64,000 nucleotides of DNA from Romanomermis culicivorax (GCA_963922205.1 CAWUHX010000394.1:124001-188000), one strand, 5' to 3'. Counted from the stretch's first letter, positions 15,501 to 26,566 are shown. Translations and numbers: made by a program. The notes: generated by a model from the letters alone, not told the origin.

Positions 15501-18414
15501 AAAAATCTTAGGCCAATATAATAAATGTTACATAAGGGATAGAGGGATAAATCCTCCTACCTGAGACCTTGGAAACCCCCTGGCCCGAAAAAATTGTCAA
15601 ACGCCCTCTGAACTTTTTAGAAGAAAATTATTTGATTATTTTATACATATTATGTAAGATAAACACACTTGTGGCTCTATTTTGTTCTTTTGTGCGCCCA
15701 TCCTCCCAGCCTCCTCGATGAAAAGTCCGATGACCCTCCCCACTGGAAAATTCTTGTCGTACATGTTTGATGCATACAAAGAGGCTCGTGCAAAAAATAT
15801 GGTGATGCAGGGCAAAAAGTCATGGCACGACATGACCTAAGCAATAAATAGATACTGCTCGATAAACCAGAAGACAAGAAGAAACTAAAAACACTATGAA
15901 AAGTGAACTTTTTCAAATAAATTCGACTCAGAAAAAATTTTACTAAAATTATACGAATTTAGTTCAACTATTCAACCAAACCGTATAACTTTATAATTTT
16001 AGCATCAAAAGTTGGACCTGTTAATTTTATTCATCAGGATGATTGTTTTTGACAACGTAAAATGTTTCCATATAAATAATGTTCATTAACATTTTGTTGT
16101 TATATTCAGACGCTTGCTTTTATTGACGAAATACACTGTGTATGTGTCCACCTCTTGTTTTTAAACAGTAAAACCAAAACCGAAGTCACGACTCTGAAAT
16201 TAGCAAGACCGACGTCGAGACCAGGGATTCAAAAATTCTAAAACCGGAACCGGAAAACCCAGAAAGGTGAAACCGGACCATCTTTGAAAATTAAAAAATA
16301 TTGCTGTTCTCTTTTTTGAAATTATCAAAATTTTGGGCGGAATGGTAAACCTTCGATGATGTGGAAAATTGCGTTAAAGTGGATGAAATCCATATGCGCA
16401 GGCCTGTAGGCAGAGGAGGGGTTGGGGGAGCCATGCCCCACCCCGAAATGTTTGAGGTGCTAAAAAGGCAACGGTGAACTTTTCGTTTTTTTTTCAAGTC
16501 AAGTCAGAAATGCCAATTTTTCGGTAAATTGAGTGAAAAAAAATGTGTGGCCCCCTCCCCAGAAAAAATTCCTGGCTACAGGCTTGCGTATGCGCATTAT
16601 CTTACCTCGCGGGCAGTTGTGTGTAGTGTCTTTTTTACACTCTGCATAGCCTGAAAGACCAATTCAGCAATACATTCGTCCGTTGCTTTTCCAGAATCGA
16701 CCTTATCGCAGCAAAAATCCAAAAATGAAGCGAAATCATCGTGCTGAAGTGAAAAAATGAATACATTAATGAGCTTTCATGAGGAAGAATTTTCACTTAA
16801 AGACCTTTCTAATCAAGTAAGAAACCGATTCTGCAGCAAACCTTCGCATATAATCGCGTTTGTGAGCCACTAGCGGTAAGAATCGCCTATAAAATCGGTT
16901 TAAAACGAAAAGCAAAGAAAAATGATCAGAAAATTTATACTCGAAAATGAGCTCAAGTTGCCCCGTAGAATGTTTATTACGAAATAAATGGGCGTAAAAG
17001 GTGAAGCATTTCTCCAAAAGGTCGACGTCGTTGTTTGTGGCTGCTTTTAGTAGTATGTTTTGAACCGTGTCGAAGAAATTCCAAAAGTAAGGTCGAAAAT
17101 CTTGTTGTAGGTCGCGATATACCCCAATTGAAAGGCTTTAAAAAGAATTGGAGTAAAAACCGATATGTATGTAGTCGTTATGTGTGAAGTGTCGATAGGC
17201 ATAACATATACATAAAAGCGATACATAAAATTGGGGGTTTACGGTAGCCACAGGGACCCCATACTATTGATAAGAAAAAAACTGAAAAATGTCAGCTTTT
17301 TAATGAACAATGGTCATTTTAGAATAAAAAACGGTTCAAAAATATCAATTTTCTTAGCGCTTAGCGCCATAAATATATTTTGTGGTTTTTGACACAAACA
17401 TATTTTGGATCATTTTTCAAACTTTTTTGTTGGAATAATCGAAATTTTTTCTTCAAGACCCCTAGAATTTTGAGTAATCGAATATGCCCAGCTTAAAAAA
17501 TCGCTTTCTCCCGAGAAGCCGGAGTTCAGGGCATCAGACTTCAGGGCGGGTGTCCGAACCAGAGGTCCCCAAGGTCAGATTTTTTAGCTGGGGGTAAAGT
17601 TGATAATTTGCGGGAGTAGTGTAGCTGAATGTCTACTGAACACTTCATTTTGTCTCAAAATTAAGCAGCCAGTGATCAATGTTTAGGACTTTAAATGGGA
17701 GTAATACCCCCCTCATACCCCTCCCCATGGGGCAGTCTGGTTCGGGCACTCACAATTATCTGACCAAAACCTGCAAAACGCCAAGTTTAAGACCAAAAAT
17801 GGCTAGTTTTAATCAAAGTATGAAAGGGGACCAATTTTATGGCGTTTTGTTTCAATAATTTCTGAAGTCGATCGGATCACTTCGGATCGGACCCTCAATT
17901 CTGATGCACAAAATGGCTTACTCCAGCAAAGCAGGCATGCAAAGACTATCTTCGACATTAAGATGATGAATTAGGGCGTCGGTGATCGGTTTCTAAAAAA
18001 TAACGAAGGAAATAATCGGCAGTAACGTATAATAATGCATATTTTGAAATTTCAAACCTGTAAATGTAGCACTTGGGCATATGTTTGCAAGTTGCCCCTG
18101 GGAATACTTTTCTTGAAATCGTCTAGAAATAATATTTCATAAAATGTGGAAATCAAGGAAAAGCATTTATAAATAAATACCAAAATGTAGAGTTCCGTTT
18201 AAATCCGACCATTCCTCTAATTTTTCTAAAAAATAGGATTCAATATCGTCCGGATTTCTTTTCCGCTTTAAAAATATTGTATCAACTCGGATGGCTTCCA
18301 AACGTTCGCGGAAACCAGCGAACTATATCAAAAAAAAAAATGAACAACTAACCGACACTTCTTCGTTAGAATAGTAAATCATACCTTGAACGTGTTATTC
18401 TTTTTCTTAGTCAT
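551..18414 (-). CDS. UTP20: UTP20 (DRIM), small-subunit processome HEAT-repeat protein
   Basis: UTP20 is a nucleolar scaffold of the U3 snoRNP/SSU processome, needed for 18S rRNA maturation; animal homologues are about 2,700-2,800 residues of HEAT-type helices. The start is the ATG at 18414-18412 (MTKKKNNTFK, then a GT donor). The second exon, 18323-18181, reads FAGFRERLEAIRVDTIFLK and parallels the family N-terminus. Other matching blocks are RDYMRRFAAESVSYLIRK (about 16.8 kb), RGYQVHVLTFTVHVLLDAM followed by a GDLD motif (about 6.7 kb), SKVYDEDEEILRVPLALAL (about 7.1 kb) and HPHLWVQHSTCRLIGSFLG (about 3.15 kb). The last exon, about 680-551, is a Lys/Arg-rich tail ending NSA before TAG, a probable nucleolar signal. 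There are several dozen exons; most introns are under 100 bp. Long repeat-bearing introns lie at about 1470-2910, 4500-5515, 9605-10040, 13217-13597, 14558-16605 and 17140-17925. The HEAT repeats diverge, so exact exon borders in the middle are not all settled. Identity is firm. Confidence 0.95.
1678..1890 (+). repeat. hAT-like MITE, family A copy 1
   Basis: Short repeat in a UTP20 intron. It starts CATACGTGCACATAAGGGGG, carries the ACCTGAGACCCTG and AAAATCGTCAAACA blocks, and ends near GAGCATATCTGG. Two other copies are seen (about 15525-15790 and 44958-45217). Flanks ACAACGTA and ACAATGTA (7 of 8) fit an 8-bp target duplication. Non-coding; predicted reading frames over it are spurious. Confidence 0.7.
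2169..2371 (-). repeat. hAT-like MITE, family B copy 1
   Basis: Repeat with inverted CCTGTAG ends, inserted in a UTP20 intron. It is inverted relative to its relative at 16401-16588; both contain AAATTGGCATTTCTGACTTG-like sequence and a block of G/C runs. Flanking CTTGTCCA and CTTGTTCA match at 7 of 8 positions, as expected for an aged 8-bp target duplication. Confidence 0.7.
4850..5230 (+). repeat. hAT-like MITE, family C copy 1
   Basis: Repeat in a UTP20 intron that starts TATACATGTAACGGGACC and ends GCATGTATG, an inverted ATACATG pair. The interior holds GGTCTAGGGGC, a CGAAGCGTCGAGAAA hairpin word and GGCTAGCCATATG. Flanks ATCAAAAA and ATCAAAAG agree at 7 of 8. A sister copy is at about 59905-60319 and a degenerate relative at 13217-13597. 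Confidence 0.65.
9620..10040. other. UTP20 intron with a GC-richer insert
   Basis: A long intron between UTP20 exons. The part around 9686-9960 is less AT-rich than its surroundings and contains GGGGTATTACCCC, a short perfect palindrome. A 62-residue minus-strand frame here (9721-9909) resembles nothing I recognise. It is probably an insertion of unknown class. Confidence 0.35.
13217..13597 (+). repeat. Degenerate family C-like repeat in UTP20 intron
   Basis: This intron contains GGTCCGAGGCGGGG near its start, then AAAAAGTC/AAAAAATATG spacer sequence, a GGCGCCGAAAAA word, a CCATATTGGCCAGCAATATGG palindrome-like stretch and CCCCAATTTTTG. The order resembles family C, but the ends are decayed and no target duplication is visible. 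Confidence 0.4.
15017..15203 (+). repeat. Family D dispersed repeat, copy 1
   Basis: Shares AAGTCCCCAAGGTCA, GTAGCTAAATGTCCACTAAA and ATTTAGGACTTTA with copies at 17550-17749 and 44108-44295, in the same orientation. It lies in the 2 kb UTP20 intron. Non-coding. Confidence 0.7.
15525..15790 (+). repeat. MITE family A, copy 2 (degenerate ends)
   Basis: Carries the family A core (ACCTGAGACCTTGG, AAAATTGTCAAACGCC, then CCCACTGGAAAATTCTTG) inside the 2 kb UTP20 intron. The left end has drifted and no target duplication could be called. Confidence 0.6.
16401..16588 (+). repeat. hAT-like MITE, family B copy 2, perfect 8-bp duplication
   Basis: Starts GGCCTGTAGGCAG and ends CTACAGGCTTGCG. It is flanked on both sides by TATGCGCA (16393-16400 and 16589-16596), a perfect 8-bp direct repeat, and lies directly upstream of a UTP20 exon. 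It is the inverted relative of 2169-2371. Confidence 0.75.
17550..17749 (+). repeat. Family D dispersed repeat, copy 2, with terminal inverted repeats
   Basis: Ends GTGTCCGAACCAGAGGTCCCC and, reading inward from the right, GTGCCCGAACCAGACTGCCCC. This is the best-preserved family D copy. It sits in a UTP20 intron. No clear target duplication. Confidence 0.7.
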
Positions 18415-18539
18415 TGCTAATTATACATAACAAGTTATTGAATAGTTCTGAAATAAAAACCTATATTGGCGAGAAATTCATGTGTCGTGCATGGATTAGA
18501 AGACTGACCACATGAAAAATCTAACATGATAACTTATCT

Positions 18540-19012
18540 ATAAAATTTGACATGACAAGAGGAGATTTCGAACTGGGATTACCCGAGTTTTATAGACCTG
18601 AAGGTGTCTGTTGTGAACTGCAGAGCCTTATAAATAACGATTGTCGCGGAATGTCAATACGCAAAAAAAATTTCCGGCAGATTAGTATCTTTTTTGAGCT
18701 CTCCCTTGTCATCATAGAGGACTTAACCGTCGATTTCTCATGTAATTCAAAGTCATTATGCTCTTGGATAGTTTGCTAGAAAATTTGTTTCACAATGCTA
18801 ATAGATTAGACTTCGATCAAACTCAAAAATTTCAAATGTTTCCTCAATTTAAATGAATTAACGGATCTAAAAACAAAAGAAGGTTTGAAAAAGCTCAAAA
18901 ATACATAAATAAAGCGTCTATGAGCACTTTTAAGCGAAAAACGACTTCGGGAAAATGGGGTAACAAATTTTGACCCCTTCTCCCATTTGGGGAAGAGGAG
19001 AAAAAAACACTG
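18540..19012 (+). repeat. Right-hand remnant of a palindrome-word hAT-like element
   Basis: The stretch from about 18710 (TTATGCTCTTGGATAGTTTG) is shared with 26060-26150 and 50880-50960, which lie inside delimited hAT-like elements. It ends in GAGAAAAAAACACTG, the family terminus. The matching left end is missing, so this copy is truncated. The subterminal word here is CCCCTTCTCCCATTTGGGG. Confidence 0.55.
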
Positions 19013-19800
19013 GCCTATACAATTAGAAATTTGGGGATTATTTAAAAGCTATTCCACTGTTTTTGAAAAATTGAATTTTTTTCTTCAATTTTGATGGCTC
19101 TTGAGATATCAGAACGGTTCGAATAAATCAAGGAATGTATAAGCATTTTTAAGCGAAAAAACGACCTGGGCAATTTGGAAAACAAATTTTAGCTTTTTTC
19201 TTCACTAGTTTGTGAAAGGTCTTCGAGAAAAAGCATCTGACCATCGGTTTTCCGTAGAGACCCTTTCGCCATTTGGCGAAAGAGGTCAAAATTTTATTCG
19301 CCATTTTCGCTTAAAAATGCGAACATATGTATTGCTTTATTTATATATTTTTGAACTTTTTTGAACATATTCATGATTCTGCAGTAAATAATTAATCAAA
19401 AATGAAAAACAAAAGTTTTTGATTTTTGGGTCAGATTATGATAAGAACTTATCAAAAGTCATAGTATCAAAAAAGTTAACAGAAAATCAAAGCGAGAAAA
19501 ACTTAAATTGCATATAAATTCGACGGCTGACATATCTGTGCTTGGTGAAAATGAATAATCATAGACTGCATTTGAATTATTCTTTCTTCCGGCGCGCAGC
19601 GCTGGAAAAATTTTCGGATCCAGATAGTTAAAAACGTTGGAAGATGAATCTTTCCAAGACTGATTTCATGATTTAAAATTTCATTTTTTTGGCCTAATGA
19701 TGTTAAAAATCTGCGGATGTTTTATACCTGCTAACCAGCTAAAAAATCAGCTTAAAGTCAACGATGTTGTTAAGGCCTGTTCCCTGTTTCCGCTACTCGG
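19013..19800. other. Intergenic, repeat-rich, no gene
   Basis: Contains a TTCGCCATTTGGCGAAA palindrome (about 19270), a relative of the palindrome words in the hAT-like elements, and one CGGCGCGCAGCGCTGG hairpin word (about 19590). No coding signal. Confidence 0.4.
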
Positions 19801-19817
19801 GGCTTCAGTAAAAGTTG

Positions 19818-19891
19818 GGCTCGATCCGGGACTTGAACCCGGGATCTTGCGGCTGCCGTCCGCACGCTCTAACCAACTGAGCCAACCGAGC
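19818..19891 (-). tRNA. tRNA-like cloverleaf with GGC anticodon (Ala-type), possibly a pseudogene or SINE head
   Basis: The minus strand folds as a full cloverleaf: 7-bp acceptor stem (GCTCGGT with ATCGAGC), D arm with GGCTCAGTTGGTTAGAGC (A box), 5-bp anticodon stem TGCGG/CCGCA, loop ACGGCAG, 5-nt variable region, and T arm CCGGG-TTCAAGT-CCCGG (B box). A TTTT terminator follows just downstream. Oddities are C at position 33 instead of the near-universal U, a GGC anticodon that animals hardly ever use for Ala, and no G3:U70 pair, the Ala identity element. The promoter boxes look intact; a working tRNA-Ala is doubtful. Confidence 0.55.
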
Positions 19892-20214
19892 AACGGAGAG
19901 GGTGCTCTCTTTTTTGCAACAAATCGTAGTTGAGGTGGTTGCTGTGACCACTCTCAACAATGTTTCATAAATTTGAGCATAACAACAAATTCGTAAATAG
20001 ATTTCCTTTACGAAGCGCCGAAAATTTTATGAAGTTTTGATACTAAAATCATGGTTCTTTTTTAACACAATGCTAATGAAAATTGTAGTCGCGCAAAAAA
20101 AAGTAATACAAATTGAGGAAAATTAGCAGTCGCGCTAATGGGAGTCGTTCTAAAAAAGAAAATCATGAATAGTACGCTGGAATATGGATGTTTTCGACAT
20201 TTATTTCCTTGATA

Positions 20215-21230
20215 AGTGGCAGAGCACCCCATGGGGGAGGGGTATGGGGGGGGGGTATTACCCCCGTCTTAGATTTGGAAATTCATTTACTACCCCCATA
20301 AAAACAGCTCACTATAGCAAAAAATTTTGGTAGACTTCATCCTCTCCCCAGTAGGTTATACTAATTCGAGAAAAATTGCAGAATGTGTGATTCTGAGGAA
20401 TTACTCACTGCTCTTTTTGACACATTTACTGAGCAAATGATAATGGGAAAGTATGCAACTTCTGTGCCATATAGCGATTTTTAGGAAAGGATATCAGCAC
20501 ATTAATATATACTACTTGTAGGAAATCATTATAAATATAATTGGGAGATGAAATAATGACTTATGTATATGTGATTAATCAAAAAATCGCTCCTTGGGAA
20601 GAAAAACATTATGTTCTTAAAATTCTTCCTCTTCATGCTATCCTTTCCTTTTCCCCGCTTCTGCGTTGGGTCTTCTGTGCGCAAATGGTTACCCAAGCTG
20701 TGGCATACTTTCCTGCTATGAGTTGAGACATGCGAGGTCTGTTGACATGGATCAGAAGTGCTACTTGGTTTCAAACTCGTAGTTCATAGTCTAACGTGAT
20801 TAATAATACTAAAGCCACATTCAGCATCAGGACTTTCAATTGGAAGCACTGTTCCAAGCCTAATCAGTGATGGGATAAGCCCATACTGCTGAAGATGCTG
20901 GTTGAAATAATGTTTCCAACCGTACGTCGTGCCCGATTCTTGAAATGTGCAGGAAACAGTTGGCACAACAGTCTTCAAAGTGTGACTATTCTGTACGTAT
21001 AATTAGTGCATTAAAGTTGCATGATTGGGAGCTGGAAAATGGAGTTGAAATAGTAGGGGCATTATTCATTTTTGTGAGTTCTATGTGGTTAGAGTACTAC
21101 AACTCCCCCCTACTTCGCAAAAAGTTGGGAGCAAAAAAAAGAAAAAAAAGGTCATGGCGTATTTCAAGTACTACCCTTAAAATTTACGATTTTACCCCTA
21201 CCTAAATTTTCGACCTTGGGGACCTCCGAT
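20215..21230 (-). mobile_element. Longer family D-type element carrying a hAT transposase remnant
   Basis: In minus orientation this begins GGAGGTCCCCAAGGTCG (right edge) and ends ATACCCCTCCCCCATGGGGTG (left edge), the same outer sequences as the roughly 190-bp family D copies. The interior, absent from those copies, holds the hAT transposase fragment. It looks like a longer relative of family D. No target duplication was found. Confidence 0.45.
20540..20990 (-). pseudogene. hAT transposase C-terminal dimerisation-domain fragment
   Basis: The minus frame reads LGTVLPIESPDAECGFSII. This matches the hAT/ZMYM-type C-terminal dimerisation signature (a V-P-x-S-x-A-x-C-E-R-G/S-F-S pattern in intact relatives), with the Glu-Arg pair altered. 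Upstream residues NQHLQQYGLIPSLI fit the preceding helix. Stops appear soon after. A decayed fragment, recognised by motif only. Confidence 0.5.
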
Positions 21231-21479
21231 AAGTGGTCTAATTTTTAATTCAATTCAATAATTTTTTACAGTCGGATAAAATGTAAAAAATCATATTGAA
21301 AGCATGCCACTTGATTTCTAAATTCAGAAAAGTAACCAAAAATTTGGATTAATCAATCAGCAATATCTGTCACTGTCTCAAACTAATGTTTCAATCATTT
21401 GCCAAATGCAAGAAAATATGTTCACAAAGTTAAAAAATTTGTAAAGACCACGAAAAAATCGAAAAAATCATCATTTTCT

Positions 21480-22051
21480 TGAATGAATGAAAAGAATTTA
21501 TTACCTGTCAAAGTGAACGCAAAATTACAATACAAAATATAATTAAACGAGAAAGAGGAAATAAAAATGAATAAACGTGGAAGATAAATTTTAAGTTTTG
21601 AACGAATAATTTAAAGACAAAAAACAGCGATATAAGGACAAGGGTATGCGCTACAGTAAACAATTTAGTGACAAGTAAAAGGAAAAGCAGGTAACATTTT
21701 TGTAACAGGCGAACGCGCTCCTCCAAGATAATCTGAGAAATCAATTTCGGCGATTTTCATTTTGAACGTGTGTAAATTGGAAGAACTGAGAATTTCGTTT
21801 GAAAGTCGATTCCAGATATTAATATATTTATTGGAGAAATCATATGACCTAACATTTGTCTTTGCTTTATCAGGTTTGAGTTTGTGGTCATTTTTACGAC
21901 GGGTAGACTCGAAATCGCTGCTAATAAAAAAGTCAGATTTTTGGAGACAGGATTGTCCCTTTATAATTTGAAACATCATACATAATGCAAGGCGTAGTCG
22001 ACGTATTTCCAAGCTATCCAAGCATAGCTCCGTCAAAAGCTCTTTCTTCAA
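21480..22051 (-). pseudogene. CR1/L2-like LINE, 3' end of reverse transcriptase ORF
   Basis: The minus frame reads LDSLEIRRLRLALCMMFQII and later FSNKYINIWNRLSNEILSSS then FKMKIAEID. This is the typical C-terminal tail of CR1/L2/jockey-type reverse transcriptases (SLExRRxRxDL ... WNxLPxxVVxAxSxxxFKxxL). Only the last 110 or so residues and an AT-rich 3' region (to about 21480) remain, a 5' truncation as expected for LINE copies. Confidence 0.65.
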
Positions 22052-22069
22052 ACACTAAGACTCAATATC

Positions 22070-22683
22070 AAGGACAAACTGATATTTTCTAGGTGGTAAC
22101 AACTATTGAATGCTAACTAATAATTGAAGTAGACATGCTTACGGTCGCGCCTGAGCTGGATTATAGCAAACAACGATCAAAATAATCCGGAAAATTTTGG
22201 GGTTTGCCTTCTAAAATGCACCATAATGCACCTTCCAAACTTTAAAATCTCAAAATTTTTTCGCATTTCCAGATTTTTTTCGCCAAAAACATCGACTTGA
22301 CGAAAAAAAACGCGGGGCAGAGTGCAAAAAGTTAACCATACAACAACTAAAATTGAAAAATCAGACGAGCAACCAAAAATTAGCATTTCTCAACCAGCTA
22401 GATCATCTGTCACTGTTTCAGGTGTTTATTTCATTTTCCAAATGCAAAAAGGTTATGTTTAAAAAGCTCAAAGATTTGTAAAGATCACACAAAAATTTTG
22501 TGACAAAAACGAAATAATCTTGATTTTCGTCAAATACCTTGACGCAATATCAAGGATGAACCGATTAAACATTATGATTAAACAAAGAGATGAGATTTTC
22601 TAGTAGGTAAAAACTATTGAATACTAACTAGTAAGTGAAGTAGATATGCCTACGGTCGCGCCTTAGCTGGATTATAGCAAACA
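22070..22683 (+). repeat. Two direct copies of a ~110-bp unit
   Basis: 22070-22170 and 22560-22683 both contain an ATATCAAGGA start, ACTATTGAAT, TGAAGTAGA and GGTCGCGCC...AGCTGGATTATAGCAAAC. The spacer holds a GTTTGCCTTCTAAAATGC block related to the hAT-like element bodies. Class unknown. Confidence 0.5.
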
Positions 22684-22685
22684 TG

Positions 22686-23615
22686 CAGTGTTTTTTTATG
22701 AAATCTTTTTGCCCCATTTGAGGGGAAACCCCAAAAAATTTTTCCTCATGGGGAAAAATCTATCTTTTAGTTTCATTGCTTAAAAATCGCTCGAAATCAT
22801 TTCTGATGTGTTTTTTGAACGTTTCTCATTAACTTACATCTTATTCCGCCAAAAAACCGAAATTTTTTTTGCAAAAAGTTTCGAGCTATGACCTGCTTGT
22901 GAATAAATATTTAAGTGAGTTTACATGAGCCAAGCAAAAGAATAATTCAACGGCACAACCTTTCTTTGACGACATGAAGCAACCTAATTTTGACATAACA
23001 AGTAAATCAAACAGTACTTTGATAAAAAGATAACAATCAAAAATAAAATTTTAAAACTGATTCTGAACAGCTGACAATCTGACATAAAGGTATGAACTTG
23101 ACCACATGGTTTTTTCTGCAAAGGCCACGTTCCAATGTGCAACTTGGGGAAAAATTTTGGTTGCACAGATAAATTTTTGTTTGTTCACTCTAAAATCAAT
23201 AAATTTGCTTAATTTTACCGGAAAAACCACCAAAAGCTAGTTTTCTTCTATTTCATTCGATTCGCGCCGGTTTTAGACTTTTAAGATCAAATTTTCTGAG
23301 TTTTGAAGAGAAAATGAAAAGACTGGTATGAGTAACTTGTTCGACGCCTGGCGCCGAAAATTTTTCTGGGGTTTTGATATTTAAGAACGCTGAAAAATGA
23401 ACCTTTTCAACTTTTATTTCCTGGACAGAAGGTTTAATTTTTCAGTGAATTCAATGAATTTTCAGTCGGGCAGACTACAATTCAAAAACTAGGAAAGCAA
23501 CCAAGAATTTTGATTCTTCAACCAGTAAGAATTCCCACTTGGACTCAAAATATTTTAATCACACAAATGTCAAAATCTTTTTAAAGATCGCAAAAAGACA
23601 TTGGGAAAATAACCG
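22686..23615. other. Intergenic, partial hAT-like left end, no gene
   Basis: Starts with a GCAGTGTTTTTTTATG terminus followed by the palindrome word GCCCCATTTGAGGGG and a second GGGGAAAAA word, the left-end layout of the hAT-like family. No right end or 8-bp duplication was found. Also contains a GACGCCTGGCGCCGAAAATT hairpin word near 23345. Confidence 0.4.
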
Positions 23616-23619
23616 AGAA

Positions 23620-23895
23620 AAATAATAATAATAATAATATTTTATTCGATAGTCGATTGTAAAAAAATGCAAAAAAACGGTTAGCAAAAAACAGTTAATA
23701 CAAAAAAATGTAATACGGATTAATGAAGTGTAATAATCGACTATACAGGCGACTGAAGACGAAAAAACGCGCTGACACAGACGCCTAATTAATTACCCAG
23801 TAAAGTTTGTTTGTCTACATTTTTCAGACGATGCATGAAGGATGTTACATTAGATGTCGTGATAACAGACTGAGGAAGCTTGTTCTTATAATAAA
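23620..23895 (-). pseudogene. Second CR1-like LINE 3' fragment with (ATT)n tail
   Basis: The minus frame reads NKLPQSVITTSNVTSFMHRL then LLGN and stop, the WNxLPxxVVxAxSVxxFKxxL tail of CR1-like reverse transcriptases. Downstream on that strand the copy ends in an ATT/AAT microsatellite (about 23622-23642), as seen at CR1-type 3' ends. Confidence 0.6.
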
Positions 23896-24575
23896 ATAAC
23901 TATAATAAATAAATTAATTAAAATATCGCTTTTCGTTAAATTCTCAAAAAAACGACACCAGATCAATTATTTATCCATAATATTTTGAAAATTAAAAGCT
24001 AAAGCATTAACTAGAATGACATTTTCTAACCGCGCATTCATACCCGTATCCAGCATTTATATAAAAAAGGGGGGAATTTTCAAAAATTTTTTTACAATTT
24101 ATTGAATAAAGAGAAAATCATTTTTGCAGTAAAGGCGACTTATTTTCAGTTAGTTTATGTGTGCTTGGATTAGTGGCTAAAGTCTATGTTTGACGAAAAG
24201 TATGTAAATATAATAATTTAATTTGGGAATTGTGATGTTATATAAGTAGAATTATATTGCTGAAAATTTTATCCTAAAAAAATTTAGGGGGGGGGATTCC
24301 CCCCCCCCTTCCCCTTTTAAATACGGGTCTGCGCGCATTGGAATAATATAGAAAAATAATTAAGTAATTAAAATCCGGCACGAAGCGTACGAAAATTTCA
24401 ACAATTTTCAATTTTATAACGCGTAAAATGCACCTCCGAAAAGGAAACCATCAAAAAATTTTTCCTCAAATTGGTGCCTAGGTACGAAAAAATTTGCCTC
24501 AATTTTAAAAAAATCCTCAAAAATGGTCGATTGAGGAAAAAACTGTGCAAACATGATCAAATGATCCTTACCGGC

Positions 24576-25366
24576 CAGTGCTTTTTTTATGCACGGACCT
24601 TTGTGCCTATTGACACAAAGAGTTAAAAAAATTTGTGCCAATGGCACAAAAAATTTTTTCACCCTAATAACATGCTGCAAACCTTTGAAAAGTTTTATGC
24701 CAAAAGTTTGATAAAAACATAACTAAAGATACTTTTACTGCTCTAATTTACATAAAAATCGTGCCTACTCCATTTTATCTAACCACGTCAGTGAGATACG
24801 AAAAACTGATCGAGGAAACGGTTTCCATATGATTCGTAATGAAATCAAATGCTGCGAGAAGTCAGATATTTCCATGGAAGTTGTCAGGAAGTTTGTATAT
24901 TTTTCTTCAATTTTTGGCTGCGAATTTCTTCCTAACAGCGATATAAAGATTAAATTAAGGATGTCTATAAGTCGCGTCGTCGAAATTTTGGTTGAAAAAT
25001 TGTGCCAAAATTGCCAATTTTTCTGTTCGAATCAAACACAAAAAATAAAAAGTTCCTATTCCAAATCCCACTGAATGAAAAGGAGAAGTTAAGATTTTCC
25101 ATTCTCTCACCAGTCAACGACAATCTCAAAGTCTGTTGCGATAATACAAATATACTATTAGAATGGAATTCGCTCGCGTTTGATACAAATAGAAGTAGTC
25201 AATATCATGAGGCGCAAAGCGCCGAGTAAATTTTGCGTTTTCAGCCCCTAAAATTACTAAAATCAAGGAAATTCAGCGTTAGATTAGTCAAAAAATTTGT
25301 GCCGATTGACACAAATGCTCAAAATTTTTTGTGCCAAAACCCATGTTTTGGCACAAAAAAATACTG
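24576..25366 (+). mobile_element. hAT-like element, word GTGCC/GGCAC, copy 1
   Basis: Starts CAGTGCTTTTTTTATGCACGG and ends GGCACAAAAAAATACTG. Subterminal repeats of TTTGTGCCAATGGCACAAA lie at both ends. The body is shared with 52210-53056 (GTGCCTACTCC..., CAGTGAGA). Flanks TTACCGGC and TTACACCGGC differ by a 2-bp indel, compatible with a disturbed 8-bp duplication, because another element is inserted immediately to the right. No transposase is encoded. Confidence 0.65.
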
Positions 25367-25377
25367 TTACACCGGCG

Positions 25378-26566
25378 CACTGTTTTTTTTCCACATTTGC
25401 ACTATAATGTGAAAAAAAATCTGGAATGTGGAAAAAATTTTTGAGGTCTTTCCCCAAATGTGGAAGAAAAATTTGGGGTTTTCATATTGAAAAGATGCAT
25501 TTTAGGAGGTCCAAATCTCAAAATTTTCCGGCGCTTCGCGCCGGTTATAACTTTAATAATCATCATCATTATTCATTAAGTAGCTCAGGCGCGGCTTTTA
25601 TCATGTCTACCTTCATTTATCACTTAATCTATAATAGTTTTCATCATCTTAAACGTAGTATCTCATGTTTTAATTGGTAATCTTCAACGTTTTATCATAA
25701 TATTTAATGAAGATTCGCATTTTTTCCTTTTGAGAAAGATCAATACACGTCAAGTCTCTATGATTTATGATGCGATTATTTCTTTGCTAACATAAAATCA
25801 ATTGAAAAGCTTCTTGGAAATATCTTTCGGAAATTTATACTCTTCCTACTCATATATTTTCGACCAAGTTCATGAGAGTTTACAAATAAATTACAGATTT
25901 CAAAATCTTGGCCAACCCTGTACCCAAAATCATTTCCCCCCAACCCCCCCCCCCCAGTTTGGAAGAAAATTTAAAAAATTTTCAAAAAAGTGTATGTTTT
26001 TTGGCTTTTTTTGGGAAAAATTTCGACTTTTTCCTGCCCCCCCCCCCCAACTGGTCGAAGGTCTTACAGTTATGGACTTGACCATTAATTTCTTGTGTAA
26101 TTCAAGTCAATTATGCTCTTGGATAGTTTGCTAGAAAATTTGTTCAACAATGCTTGTAGATTAGGCTTTTAAGTCGAACATTTCAATTTTTTCTCCAATT
26201 TTAATGAATTAATTTCTCTAAAAACACCGTAAGGCTTGAAAAAGCTCAAAAACGGTGCGATAAAACGTCTGTGAGCATTTTTAACCAAAAAACGAGGATT
26301 TTATGACGAAAAAATTTTTTTCCACATGTGGAAAAAAATTTGACTGCTTTCCACATTTGTGGAAAAAAGTTCGTGGAAAAAAAGTGATGATCGGAATGAT
26401 TATCAGAATGCTTTAAAAAGCTCGAAAACACTAACATGAAGCGTTTATGAGCATTTTCAAGCGAAAAACGAGGATTTTAAGACCAAAAAAAAATTTTCCC
26501 ACATGTGGAAAAAAATTTGACCCCTTTCCACATTTGTGGAAAGAAGTTCGTGGAAAAAAAACAGTG
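25378..26566 (+). mobile_element. hAT-like element, word CCACAT/ATGTGG, perfect 8-bp duplication
   Basis: Starts CACTGTTTTTTTTCCACA and ends TGGAAAAAAAACAGTG, about 15-bp terminal inverted repeats. It is flanked by CACCGGCG on both sides (25370-25377 and 26567-26574). Subterminal CCACATTTGTGG and CCACATGTGG words occur near both ends. It contains the hairpin word CCGGCGCTTCGCGCCGG (about 25530), a family K block (25908-26075), and an AT-rich body shared with 49954-51257. Non-autonomous. Confidence 0.8.
25908..26075 (+). repeat. Family K dispersed repeat, nested copy
   Basis: Shares the GGCCAACCCTGTACCCAAAA-type start and the CCCCAACTGGTCG...GTCTTACAG end with copies at 27838-28055, 48930-49130 and (inverted) 51695-51950. 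G and C homopolymer runs are expanded here. Confidence 0.6.
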
